Assembly: GCA_022013395.1 (NCBI GenBank)
Contig: JAKLQL010000614.1
Location: forward strand, 1-11,235
Reading direction: 5' to 3'
DNA length: 11,235 nt
From: Acetobacterium sp.
GTDB taxonomy: Bacteria > Bacillota > Clostridia > Eubacteriales > Eubacteriaceae
In this document: positions 1 through 6,752 of the stretch, in pieces
Layout: every line of letters begins with the position of its first letter
Numbering within the stretch: position 1 is the stretch's first letter
Notes under the pieces: generated by a model
Seen by the model: the letters and a program-made list of their open reading frames with translations, nothing else
What the model was told of the DNA's origin: nothing
The model's database searches: none
Translations under genes and position numbers: made by a program

Positions 1-9
1 AATGCTCAA
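1..9 (-). CDS. Possible start of downstream transporter gene (partial)
   Basis: On the minus strand a TTG codon at 9-7 overlaps the TGA stop of the permease gene and continues as Met-Ser-Ile to the window edge. A strong Shine-Dalgarno-like GGAGGAG lies at 21-15, five bases upstream. FecCD permeases are usually followed by their ATP-binding subunit, so the expected product is a BtuD/FecE-type ATPase. Only three codons are visible, so the identity is purely contextual. Confidence 0.3.
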
Positions 10-1019
10 TAGATCTCCTCCGTTCGTGTAATTAAGTAGATGAAAAAAGGGGCGCCGATGAAAGCGGTTAGTATACCTAAAGGTATTTCGGTGGTAAAAA
101 GATTCCTTGATATATCATCCACTAGCAAAAGAAAAATAGCACCAAACAACATGGTCGCGGGCATCAGATGATTGTAATTATTCCCCACCAGTTTTCTGGA
201 TAAATGCGGAATGACCAACCCGACCCAGCCGATCATCCCACTGACTGACACACTGGCGGCAGTAATCAGAGTCGCACAGACAATCACAACCAATCGGATT
301 CGATTGGCGTTGACCCCCATGGTTCGCGCTTCATCATCGCCCATGGTCAGGATGTTCATCCGCCATCTCAAAAGCAGCAATGGTAACAAGCCGATCGCCA
401 TTGGTATCAGGACAAATTCAACCTCACCGGTTTTCGCTCCATTTAAACTGCCCATCAGCCAATAAGTGATGGCCGGAAGCTGCTCGTTGGGATCGGCAAC
501 CAATTTGATAAAGGATGTCCCGGCCGAAAAAAGTGAGCTGACCATAATACCCGATAAGATTAAACCCAAAGTACCTTTTCCTTTCGCCTTTCTGCTGATT
601 AAATAGACCAGAGCAACGGTCAAAAGACTAAATAAAAAAGCACTGATTGTAATCATATAGCTCGTTCCGCCATTAAGAATTGCAAGCGCCGCGCCAAAAG
701 CCGCACCGGCCGATGCACCCAAAATATCTGGTGCTGCCATCGGATTTTGAAAAACTCCTTGATAGGCCGCCCCCGCTGTTGAAAGACAACAACCAACCAA
801 GCAAGCTAAGGCAATCCGAGGTAGGCGTACATTAATTAAGACCGTCTCGACCTTATCTGTCCAAAATTGGGTCACTGGCATTATTTTAGAGAATAGAATC
901 CCGACGAGTTCATTTGCATAGATTGGATAACGGCCAATTCCGAAAGAAATGATGATTGCGACAGTAAGAATTATTCCAAGCGTAAGGACGATCATATTAT
1001 TTTTTCTTGATTGACTCAT
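6..1019 (-). CDS. FecCD/BtuC-family ABC transporter permease
   Basis: This is the membrane subunit of a binding-protein-dependent importer for iron-siderophore, heme or cobalamin. The 337-residue length is normal for the family, and hydrophobic segments run throughout, starting near residue 10. Family signatures are GVFQNP...PDILGASAGAA (residues 88-107) and SGMIGWVGLVIPHLSR (260-275). The stretch around GDDEARTMGV (227-236) fits the loop that contacts the ATPase. The ATG start is preceded by AAAGGA. The gene diverges from the B12 ligand operon and appears to be first in its own transcript, with an ATPase gene probably following. Cobalamin or another corrinoid is an attractive substrate given the neighbour, but no B12 riboswitch precedes this gene, so iron or heme remain equally possible. 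The family call is firm; the substrate is not known. Confidence 0.93.
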   Translation of the reverse strand: MSQSRKNNMIVLTLGIILTVAIIISFGIGRYPIYANELVGILFSKIMPVTQFWTDKVETVLINVRLPRIALACLVGCCLSTAGAAYQGVFQNPMAAPDILGASAGAAFGAALAILNGGTSYMITISAFLFSLLTVALVYLISRKAKGKGTLGLILSGIMVSSLFSAGTSFIKLVADPNEQLPAITYWLMGSLNGAKTGEVEFVLIPMAIGLLPLLLLRWRMNILTMGDDEARTMGVNANRIRLVVIVCATLITAASVSVSGMIGWVGLVIPHLSRKLVGNNYNHLMPATMLFGAIFLLLVDDISRNLFTTEIPLGILTAFIGAPFFIYLITRTEEIY

Positions 1020-1056
1020 TTCGTAGTCCTTTCATTTTTTATTCAGGGAGTAATTC

Positions 1057-1085
1057 ATCTCCAAAACCTAACCTGATCTCCAAAA
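1057..1085. repeat. 10-bp direct repeat in the permease leader
   Basis: The 10-mer ATCTCCAAAA occurs at 1057-1066 and again at 1076-1085 (plus-strand reading), 19 bp apart. The second copy starts just after AACCTAACCT (1065-1074). The repeat lies in the predicted 5' leader of the permease transcript, about 40 bases before the start codon. It could be a regulator or RNA-structure element; no function is recognised. Confidence 0.4.
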
Positions 1086-1115
1086 TACACCATCTTTGCA
1101 AAAATCAATCAAGCA

Positions 1116-1182
1116 TATGTTTAGTCGCTATGTTTTCATTTTAGATTCCATTAGTTATGTTTCGTTATGTTTAACTATGTTT
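1116..1182 (-). promoter_or_regulatory. Five-copy AAACATA repeat, candidate operator array
   Basis: On the minus strand the 7-mer AAACATA (TATGTTT on plus) occurs at 1116-1122, 1129-1135, 1156-1162, 1166-1172 and 1176-1182. Start-to-start steps are 13, 27, 10 and 10 bp, so the last three copies fall on one DNA face. The array begins next to the -10 box of the permease promoter and covers the predicted transcription start and early leader. Tandem half-sites at 10-11 bp are typical of OmpR/PhoB-type response regulators, and the position downstream of -10 would suit repression. The repeat is seen directly; the regulator is unknown. Confidence 0.6.
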
Positions 1183-1185
1183 TGT

Positions 1186-1215
1186 ATTATACAGCGAAAT
1201 ATTACTCTGTGTCAA
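1186..1215 (-). promoter_or_regulatory. Sigma-A-type promoter of the permease gene
   Basis: On the minus strand a perfect -35 TTGACA (1215-1210) and a perfect -10 TATAAT (1191-1186) are separated by 18 bp. Transcription would start near 1179, giving a leader of about 160 bases before the permease ATG. A 6-bp inverted repeat, GTCAAA (1211-1216) with TTTGAC (1224-1229), overlaps the -35 box and may be a regulator site. Confidence 0.75.
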
Positions 1216-1314
1216 ATCAACTTTTTGACTCATCTGAAATTTATTTGAAATCGCATTTAACAGCAATCGCTTTTATTATTCTGGCTTAGAATTTTGACTT
1301 TATTTATTTTTTTC

Positions 1315-1342
1315 TTGCACATTCAATTTTAGCGTGTATAAT
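1315..1342 (+). promoter_or_regulatory. Promoter of the bza operon
   Basis: A -35-like TTGCAC (1315-1320, four of six consensus bases) and a perfect -10 TATAAT (1337-1342) are 16 bp apart. Transcription would start near 1349, some 20 bases before the cobalamin riboswitch, as expected for a riboswitch-controlled transcript. The region between this and the divergent promoter (about 1216-1314) is AT-rich and shows nothing else recognisable. Confidence 0.7.
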
Positions 1343-1368
1343 TAAGGATAAGTAAATAAAAAAGCGAG

Positions 1369-1530
1369 CATATGGTGCCTTAGTAATAAGGAGAATAGGG
1401 AATCAGGTGAAAGTCCTGAACGAACCCATCACTGTAAGGGCGGAGCAAACCACAAAAACCACTGTTTTTTAATGGGAAGGTGTGGCCAGCGTTGAACCCC
1501 AAGTCAGGAGACCTGCCTATGAATCGATCC
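1369..1530 (+). ncRNA. Cobalamin (adenosylcobalamin) riboswitch aptamer
   Basis: The conserved B12-riboswitch landmarks appear in order. They are GGTGCC (1374-1379), AATAGGGAA (1394-1402), the hairpin TCAGG/CCTGA (1403-1407 with 1415-1419), CACTGTAA (1430-1437), a CCACTG segment near 1459, TGGGAAGG (1473-1480) and the B12 box AGTCAGGAGACCTGCC (1502-1517). A closing stem can form between CATA (1369-1372) and TATG (1518-1521). In known members, binding of a cobalamin stabilises a fold that lowers expression of the downstream gene. Here it controls an operon that makes a part of cobalamin, so feedback control is expected. The 3' boundary is approximate. Confidence 0.95.
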
Positions 1531-1547
1531 TGAATGAACGAAGGTAA

Positions 1548-1591
1548 AGTTCATGGCTGTTATTGTAAAAATGACAGCTGTGGACTTTTTT
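1548..1591 (+). terminator. Riboswitch-controlled intrinsic terminator
   Basis: The arms 1548-1563 and 1571-1586 form a 16-bp stem, four pairs being G-U, around the loop TGTAAAA, followed by six T (1586-1591). Upstream, ATGAAC (1534-1539) is perfectly complementary to GTTCAT (1549-1554), which is part of the 5' arm. That alternative hairpin would act as an antiterminator. With B12 bound the terminator should form and block bzaA transcription. Confidence 0.85.
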
Positions 1592-1646
1592 ATTTTCAAA
1601 AAAATTGTTTATAGCAAAATAAACAACAAACATTCAGGAGGTAACT

Positions 1647-2933
1647 ATGACAATTCTAGAAAAAGCACGTGCCGGTGAAATCACCGAGGAAATGATTTAT
1701 GTAGCTGAAAAGGAAGGCATTACGCCCGAGCTCATCAGACAGGGCGTCGCCACTGGTGAAATCGTTATTCTAAAAAGTTCCCGAAAAAACATTAATCCAG
1801 TGGCTGTGGGCAAAGGTTTATTCACCAAGGTTTCCGCCAGTGTGGGGATGTATGAACTTGATGATACCATTGCCGGTGAAATGGCCAAAATCGATGCTGC
1901 CGTCAAAGCCAAAGCTGATACCCTGATGGATTTAAGCGTCCGTGGTCCCATCAATGAAATGCGGGAAAAGGTTTTATCCACCGTTGACCGACCAGTAGGT
2001 ACTCTGCCCCTGTATCAGACTCTGGCGGTAGCTCAGGAAAAATATGGTACGGCACTTGATATGACCGCCGATGACATGTTTGCGATGATGGAACAGCACG
2101 CCTCGGAAGGCGTCAGCTTTTTAGCACTGCACTGTGGCACCACCATGGATGTCATCAACCGGGCTAAAGAAGAAGGCCGCATCGATCCATTAGTCAGCTA
2201 TGGCGGTTCCCACCTGATCGGCTGGATGGTTCATAATCAATGTGAGAATCCCTTCTTTACCCAATATGACCGGGTTTTGGAAATCTGCAAAAAATACGAC
2301 GTGGTCTTGAGTTTTGCCGATGGTATGCGTCCCGGCTGTATTGCTGACTCTCTGGACGGTGCTCAGGTACATGAATTGGTAATCCTTGGCGGACTGGTTA
2401 AAAAAGCTCGCGCAGCCGGGGTTCAGGTCATGGTTAAAGGTCCAGGACATGTGCCACTCGATCAGATCCAAACCACCGTTCAATTACAAAAACAATTATG
2501 CGGCGGTGCACCCTATTTCGTCTTTGGATGCCTGCCAACCGATTCAGGAGCAGGTATGGATCATGTTACTGGTGCCATCGGTGGTGCCATCGCTTCCTAT
2601 TACGGTGCCGACTTTCTCTGTTATGTAACCCCTGCTGAACATATTGGCATGCCAAATGCTGATGATGTATACACGGGTGTGATGGCCAGCCGAATCGCGG
2701 CTCATGCCGGCGACGTTGGCAAAGGTCACCCGGCAGCCATCGCTTGGGATCATGAAATGTCGGTTGCCCGTCGGGAACTGAATTGGAGCCGACAAATGGA
2801 GCTGGCCATCGATCCCGAAGCAGCTACCAAGGTCTGGAAAGATCGCAGCACCAACTTTTCATCCGAATGTAGCATGTGCGGTGACTTCTGTGCTATGAAA
2901 ATTGTTGGCAAGTATTTAAGAGACGAAAACTAG
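1647..2933 (+). CDS. bzaA: ThiC-like 5-hydroxybenzimidazole synthase subunit BzaA
   Basis: This is a ThiC-family radical SAM enzyme of 428 residues. With BzaB it converts aminoimidazole ribotide (AIR), shared with purine and thiamin synthesis, into 5-hydroxybenzimidazole. ThiC landmarks are GPGHVPL (265-271) and YVTPAEHIGMP (326-336), whose histidines (268, 332) match ThiC metal ligands. The C-terminal cluster motif is C408-X2-C411-X3-C415, one residue shorter than the classic CX2CX4C. VSYGGS (183-188) has Tyr185 where BzaB and typical ThiC have Arg. The protein lacks the long N-terminal extension of enterobacterial ThiC, which exceeds 600 residues. An AGGAGG at 1636-1641 fixes the ATG. It is first in the operon, behind a B12 riboswitch rather than a thiamin riboswitch, and BzaB follows after 17 bases. 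Both facts argue for a bza role and against thiamin synthesis. Confidence 0.92.
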   Translation: MTILEKARAGEITEEMIYVAEKEGITPELIRQGVATGEIVILKSSRKNINPVAVGKGLFTKVSASVGMYELDDTIAGEMAKIDAAVKAKADTLMDLSVRGPINEMREKVLSTVDRPVGTLPLYQTLAVAQEKYGTALDMTADDMFAMMEQHASEGVSFLALHCGTTMDVINRAKEEGRIDPLVSYGGSHLIGWMVHNQCENPFFTQYDRVLEICKKYDVVLSFADGMRPGCIADSLDGAQVHELVILGGLVKKARAAGVQVMVKGPGHVPLDQIQTTVQLQKQLCGGAPYFVFGCLPTDSGAGMDHVTGAIGGAIASYYGADFLCYVTPAEHIGMPNADDVYTGVMASRIAAHAGDVGKGHPAAIAWDHEMSVARRELNWSRQMELAIDPEAATKVWKDRSTNFSSECSMCGDFCAMKIVGKYLRDEN

Positions 2934-2950
2934 GAAGCGAGGATAAGATA

Positions 2951-4234
2951 ATGACACAAATGCTAAAAGCCCGTGCGGGAAAAATTACCGAAGAAATGGA
3001 AATGGTGGCCCTCAGCGAAGGCTTCACCCCTGAATTTATCAGAGCTGGTGTTGCTGCTGGCCGGATTGTTATTCCTAAAAATAAATTTAGAAATCGTTCT
3101 AAAATCTGCGGCATCGGCGGCGGACTGGACGTCAAAGTCAACGGCTTGATGGGTACCTCCGGCGACCGTGACGATATGGAAATGGAAGTTAAGAAATTAC
3201 AGATTATTGAAGATGCCGGAGCCCACGGCTTCATGGATTTAAGCATGGGCGAAGATATTGATACGATGCGGACTCTGAGTCTTTCAAAATCCAACATTGC
3301 CGCTGGTTGCGTGCCAGTCTATCAAGCCGCTAAAGAAGCCGCCGAAAAAAGAGGACTGATGGTCAATATGACCTCCGATGATCTTTTTGAAGTCGTTGAA
3401 AAACAATGTCAGGCTGGTATGGATTTTATGGCTGTTCACAGCGCTCTTAACATGGATGTTTTAAAGATCTTAAAGAAATCCGGACGGGTTGCCGATGTTG
3501 TCAGTCGAGGCGGTTCGCTTTTAACCGGTTGGATGTTCCACAATGATAAAGAAAATCCGCTCTATGCTGAATTTGACCGTCTTCTGGAAATCCTCAAGGC
3601 CACCGACACCGTTTTAAGTATCGGTGATGCGATCCGACCGGGAGCCAATGCCGATTCACTGGATCCTGCCCATCTTCGCGGTTTGATGGTTGCCGGTGAA
3701 TTGACGAAGCGTGCTCTGGAAGCCGGTGTTCAGGTAATGGTGGAAGGTCCCGGCCATGTGCCGCTGAATCATATTCCTTCGGCGATGTTGTTGCAAAAAC
3801 GTCTCTGTTATGACGTTCCATATTACATTCTGGGATTCCTGACCACCGACATTGCTCCGGGTTATGATAACATCACCGGATCCATCGGTGGTGCCTTTGC
3901 CGGTATGCATGGTGCTGACTTCCTCTGCTATCTGACCCCGGCTGAACATTTGGGTTTACCCAATGAAGAGGATGTCCGCATTGGGGTTGAAACAACCCGT
4001 ATTGCTGCCAACGCTGCCAATGTCTTAAAACGCGGCGGCACAGCCTGGAACCGCGATCTGGCCATGTCCCGAGCCCGGGTTTCCCGAAATCAGGAAGAGC
4101 AAGTGAAAAATGCTATTAACCAGGCTAACCTGGTTGCGGCTTTTGCGGCACAACAGCCATCTCACGGCTGTGCTGTCTGCAGCGACAGCAAGTGTCCGGC
4201 GGATGTAGCGGCTGAGTTTTTTGGAATCTCCTAA
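2951..4234 (+). CDS. bzaB: ThiC-like 5-hydroxybenzimidazole synthase subunit BzaB
   Basis: This second ThiC paralog, 427 residues long, aligns with BzaA over its whole length. It acts with BzaA in making 5-hydroxybenzimidazole from AIR under anaerobic conditions. It keeps the standard ThiC features: VSRGGS (184-189), GPGHVPL (266-272), YLTPAEHLGLP (327-337) with likely metal-binding His269 and His333, and a normal CX2CX4C motif at Cys407, Cys410 and Cys415. GAGGA (2939-2943) lies seven bases before the ATG. The spacing of 17 bases from bzaA indicates co-transcription. A 204-base gap with palindromes then separates it from cobT. How catalysis is divided between BzaA and BzaB cannot be read from sequence, but both retain three cluster cysteines. 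Confidence 0.92.
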   Translation: MTQMLKARAGKITEEMEMVALSEGFTPEFIRAGVAAGRIVIPKNKFRNRSKICGIGGGLDVKVNGLMGTSGDRDDMEMEVKKLQIIEDAGAHGFMDLSMGEDIDTMRTLSLSKSNIAAGCVPVYQAAKEAAEKRGLMVNMTSDDLFEVVEKQCQAGMDFMAVHSALNMDVLKILKKSGRVADVVSRGGSLLTGWMFHNDKENPLYAEFDRLLEILKATDTVLSIGDAIRPGANADSLDPAHLRGLMVAGELTKRALEAGVQVMVEGPGHVPLNHIPSAMLLQKRLCYDVPYYILGFLTTDIAPGYDNITGSIGGAFAGMHGADFLCYLTPAEHLGLPNEEDVRIGVETTRIAANAANVLKRGGTAWNRDLAMSRARVSRNQEEQVKNAINQANLVAAFAAQQPSHGCAVCSDSKCPADVAAEFFGIS

Positions 4235-4250
4235 ATAATAAAGAATCTGT

Positions 4251-4364
4251 TGCGGGCGAACACGGTTCGCCCCTACAAATTGATAAATTGCTACGTTCCA
4301 AAATAATTACTTCGTTCCGATTGATTGGTTCGTCGGGGCGAGGGTCTGCCCTTTGGGTATTCGC
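4251..4364. repeat. REP-like palindromic intergenic repeats
   Basis: The 204-base gap between bzaB and cobT holds a perfect 8-bp hairpin with a 3-base loop: GGGCGAAC (4254-4261), ACG, GTTCGCCC (4265-4272). A second GC-rich palindromic block at 4335-4364 pairs AGGG (4341-4344) with CCCT (4349-4352) and GCGA (4338-4341) with TCGC (4361-4364) as alternatives. GC-rich blocks of this look, with GGGGCGA cores, are common dispersed intergenic palindromes in many bacteria. Neither is followed by a T-run, so they are not typical terminators. They may stabilise or process the operon mRNA. No gene is seen in this gap. Confidence 0.55.
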
Positions 4365-4438
4365 AATCGACCGCACAACCCTATTTCACAATTAACCAAT
4401 CTTATATTCATTTATTAACAATAGAAGGGATAATTACC

Positions 4439-5527
4439 ATGATCGAAACTAAATACACCTTAAAACAAGTCATCGAAGCGACCGAACCAGCGGATCCCAA
4501 ATGGCGTGAAGCTGCCCGAGAGCACATCGAAAAACTGGCCATACCGCCTTGGAGCCTGGGCCAGCTATTGGTTGTCGGTGAACAACTGGCTGGCATCCAG
4601 CGCACCATCCGACCCAATGTCGATAAAAAAATGGTCATCACCATGGCCGGAGATCATGGCGTGGTTGCCGAAGGCGTTTCAGCATTTCCCCAGGAGGTTA
4701 CCCCCCAAATGGTTGAAAATTTTGTCAAAGGCGGAGCTGGCATTAACATTTTAGCCAAAGCTTCTGGTGCCGATGTCATTGTTGTCGATATGGGTGTCGC
4801 TGTGGATATGCCCGAACTGGTGGAAAAAGGCGCCATCATCGATTGCAAAATAGACTACGGCACCAAAAACTTTTATGTAGAACCAGCGATGACCCGTGAA
4901 CAGGCTATTGCGGCCCTGGAAGCCGGTATCAATGTGGCTTCTAAAGTCATCGAAGAACAGGGTGTTAATCTTTTAGCTACCGGTGATATGGGGATTGGCA
5001 ACACCACCCCCAGCGCCGCAATTCTAGCCGTCATGGCCGAATATCCGGTTTCATCGGTAACTGGCCGCGGCACCGGGATTGATAACGCCGCTCTGATTAA
5101 TAAGATCAAGGTGATTCGCGAGTCCATTAACCGACATCAGCCGGATAAAAATGATCCCATTGATGTGCTGACTAAAATTGGCGGCTACGAAATTGCCGGG
5201 ATTGCCGGGGTTATTTTAGGGGCAGCTTATCATCAGGTGCCCGTTTTAGTGGACGGTTTTATTTCCACCGCCGGCGCTCTGATTGCCAAAGCGCTCTGTC
5301 CCCAATCCCTGGATTATATGATTCCCTCCCATCAGTCCGAAGAACCGGGGCATCAGCTGATGTGGCAGGCTCTGGGTTTGCGCCCCCTGCTTAATCTGAA
5401 TTTCCGACTGGGCGAAGGAACCGGCGCAGCGGTGGCCATGCACCTGGTGGAATCCTCGGCCCGGGTGATGTGTGATGTTTTAACCTTTGAAGATGCAGGA
5501 GTAACCAATGGTCATGAAGGGGTATGA
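4439..5527 (+). CDS. cobT: Nicotinate-nucleotide--dimethylbenzimidazole phosphoribosyltransferase CobT
   Basis: CobT transfers phosphoribose from nicotinate mononucleotide to a benzimidazole, giving the alpha-ribazole phosphate later attached to cobinamide-GDP. The 362 residues from the ATG at 4439 match the usual length of about 350-360. This start is chosen because AGAAGGGA (4423-4430) sits eight bases upstream and MIETKYTLKQVI looks like a normal CobT N-terminus; an open frame extends to 4325 without family resemblance. Signatures are the GDHGV segment (near residue 71), GDMGIGNTTPSAA (near 182) and LGEGTGAA, whose Glu326 corresponds to the catalytic glutamate of Salmonella CobT. Its place between bzaB and bzaC means base synthesis and activation are co-expressed. 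The 3' end overlaps bzaC by 20 bases, suggesting translational coupling. Confidence 0.96.
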   Translation: MIETKYTLKQVIEATEPADPKWREAAREHIEKLAIPPWSLGQLLVVGEQLAGIQRTIRPNVDKKMVITMAGDHGVVAEGVSAFPQEVTPQMVENFVKGGAGINILAKASGADVIVVDMGVAVDMPELVEKGAIIDCKIDYGTKNFYVEPAMTREQAIAALEAGINVASKVIEEQGVNLLATGDMGIGNTTPSAAILAVMAEYPVSSVTGRGTGIDNAALINKIKVIRESINRHQPDKNDPIDVLTKIGGYEIAGIAGVILGAAYHQVPVLVDGFISTAGALIAKALCPQSLDYMIPSHQSEEPGHQLMWQALGLRPLLNLNFRLGEGTGAAVAMHLVESSARVMCDVLTFEDAGVTNGHEGV

Positions 5528-6587
5528 TCCCCGCACCAACGGCGGCCAGTATCTGGAAGACCTTGCCACCGCCTATTGGCTCTCCGATGCCCTGTTCACC
5601 GCCTTGGAAATGGATCTTTTTGAAACCATCGATGATTATGGGATTCAGGGGGCAACGCTCTTTGAGCTCGCCGAAGAACTGGATACCAACGAAAATGCTC
5701 TGGCCCGCTATTTAGAGCTACTGATCAGCCTGGGCTTAGTCGGACACTATCAAAATGTTTATTATAACCAATTGATCACCAAAGAATATCTGCTTAAAGA
5801 GAGTCCCCTTTACCAAGGGGACTCGATCTTGTGGCGAAAAAATCTTACCGATGATTGGGCGACCCTGAAACAGTCGCTAAAAGCCGGCGGACGGGTCAAT
5901 TTTTTGCCGGAAGATATCAGCGAAGATGAACTGAACCAGCGGCGGGCCAAATATATTAAAGCGATGGACAATGTTGCCAAGCTCAAAGCCAATGACTGCA
6001 CCACCTTTTTTAATGAATTAAGCGGTGATATTCTGGATGTGGGGACTGGTTCCGGGGCCATGGCGCTGGCTTTTTTGGAAACCTTTCCCGATACCAGCGC
6101 CACGCTGCTGGACATTAAGCAGATGCTCCCCTACACCCAAAAGCTTATCAATAAAACACCCTATAGCAATCGGGTTGAATACCATCCCAGTAATATTCTG
6201 GAGCCGGAATGGGGTCTTGCTAAAAAATTCAAACTGATTATTCTTTCTAACATTGTTCATGCTTATGCTGAAGCTGAAAATGAATTGGTTTTAAAAACGG
6301 CAGCAAAATATTTGGCCGATGATGGTGTGATCCTGATTCATGATTTTTTTAATGAGCATGATCCCATTAAAGCCCACTTATCGGATGTCAATATGTTTTT
6401 AAACACCTACAATGGCAAGGTTTTTTCCGGAGCATGGGTGCTTAATGAACTGGAAAAAAATCACTTGTCGGTAACCCCACTGATTCCCTTAGAAACCGAT
6501 ACCGCCGTGATTTTTGCCGCAAAATCGGCATCCATTCTGGATACCGGTTTGATTAACCATCCAGAAGTTGATCAAACCACCAGCTAA
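5508..6587 (+). CDS. bzaC: 5-hydroxybenzimidazole O-methyltransferase BzaC
   Basis: This 359-residue SAM-dependent O-methyltransferase belongs to the group that includes plant OMTs and hydroxyindole O-methyltransferase. In the bza pathway it methylates the hydroxyl of 5-hydroxybenzimidazole to 5-methoxybenzimidazole. Residues about 10-105 resemble the winged-helix dimerisation domain (the ELAEELDTNENALARYLELL helix-turn-helix region). The C-terminal Rossmann fold has motif I, DVGTGSG (177-183), and a LIHDFF segment (His278-Asp279). The ATG at 5508 is preferred because AGGAG (5497-5501) lies six bases upstream; an ATG at 5514 is an alternative. The gene overlaps the end of cobT by 20 bases. 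A perfect 10-bp hairpin lies inside the coding sequence at 5801-5824. The family call is certain; substrate is assigned from operon context. Confidence 0.92.
   Translation: MVMKGYDPRTNGGQYLEDLATAYWLSDALFTALEMDLFETIDDYGIQGATLFELAEELDTNENALARYLELLISLGLVGHYQNVYYNQLITKEYLLKESPLYQGDSILWRKNLTDDWATLKQSLKAGGRVNFLPEDISEDELNQRRAKYIKAMDNVAKLKANDCTTFFNELSGDILDVGTGSGAMALAFLETFPDTSATLLDIKQMLPYTQKLINKTPYSNRVEYHPSNILEPEWGLAKKFKLIILSNIVHAYAEAENELVLKTAAKYLADDGVILIHDFFNEHDPIKAHLSDVNMFLNTYNGKVFSGAWVLNELEKNHLSVTPLIPLETDTAVIFAAKSASILDTGLINHPEVDQTTS
5801..5824. repeat. Perfect 10-bp hairpin inside bzaC
   Basis: GAGTCCCCTT (5801-5810), loop TACC, AAGGGGACTC (5815-5824) form a perfect stem with a tetraloop within codons 98-106 of bzaC, in the region joining the dimerisation and catalytic domains. 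It would be a stable RNA structure in the operon transcript. No T-run follows, so it is not a standard terminator. Confidence 0.6.
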
Positions 6588-6721
6588 TTGCAAAATTCAC
6601 AAACGCCGAACAACGGTTGCTTTGGGTGCAGTTTCTACAAACAATTTCTACACTGTACGGCGAACTGTGTAGAAATTGTTTTGTGCGAAACTGGGCACAA
6701 AGCTCACGGCACTTTCGCAAT
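6587..6721. repeat. 135-bp nested inverted repeat between bzaC and bzaD
   Basis: Almost the whole 165-base gap folds back on itself. The core pairs 6639-6653 with 6667-6681 (15 bp, perfect) around a 13-base loop. Moving outward, CAGTTTC (6629-6635) pairs with GAAACTG (6687-6693), GCTTT (6619-6623) with AAAGC (6699-6703), GCCG (6605-6608) with CGGC (6707-6710), and ATTGC (6587-6591) with GCAAT (6717-6721). Each arm can also fold alone, for example TTTGTGC (6680-6686) with GCACAAA (6695-6701). No coding frame or transposase is seen. It may be a MITE-like mobile palindrome or a structured mRNA spacer; it lacks a terminal T-run. Confidence 0.7.
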
Positions 6722-6752
6722 CACCTAATAAAAATTCATTCAAGGAGCAACC

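Noticed and set aside
2893..3297. 134-codon minus-strand open frame across the bzaA/bzaB junction
   Set aside because: It lies opposite two strongly supported genes, shows low-complexity Ser/Ile/Leu composition typical of an antisense shadow, and has no family resemblance.
1647..4234. bzaA and bzaB as duplicated thiC genes for thiamin synthesis
   Set aside because: Both are ThiC-like, but the operon has a B12 riboswitch, no TPP riboswitch and no other thi genes, and it matches the known bza gene order.
4325..4438. N-terminal extension of CobT from a GTG/ATG at 4325
   Set aside because: The extra 38 residues include translated palindrome DNA and do not look like CobT. A good ribosome binding site precedes the ATG at 4439, which gives the normal family length.
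6639..6681. Core of the bzaC-bzaD palindrome as an intrinsic terminator
   Set aside because: No run of T follows the 3' arm (the bases after 6682 are GTGCGAAAC), and bzaD and bzaE must be transcribed from upstream since no clear promoter was seen in the gap.
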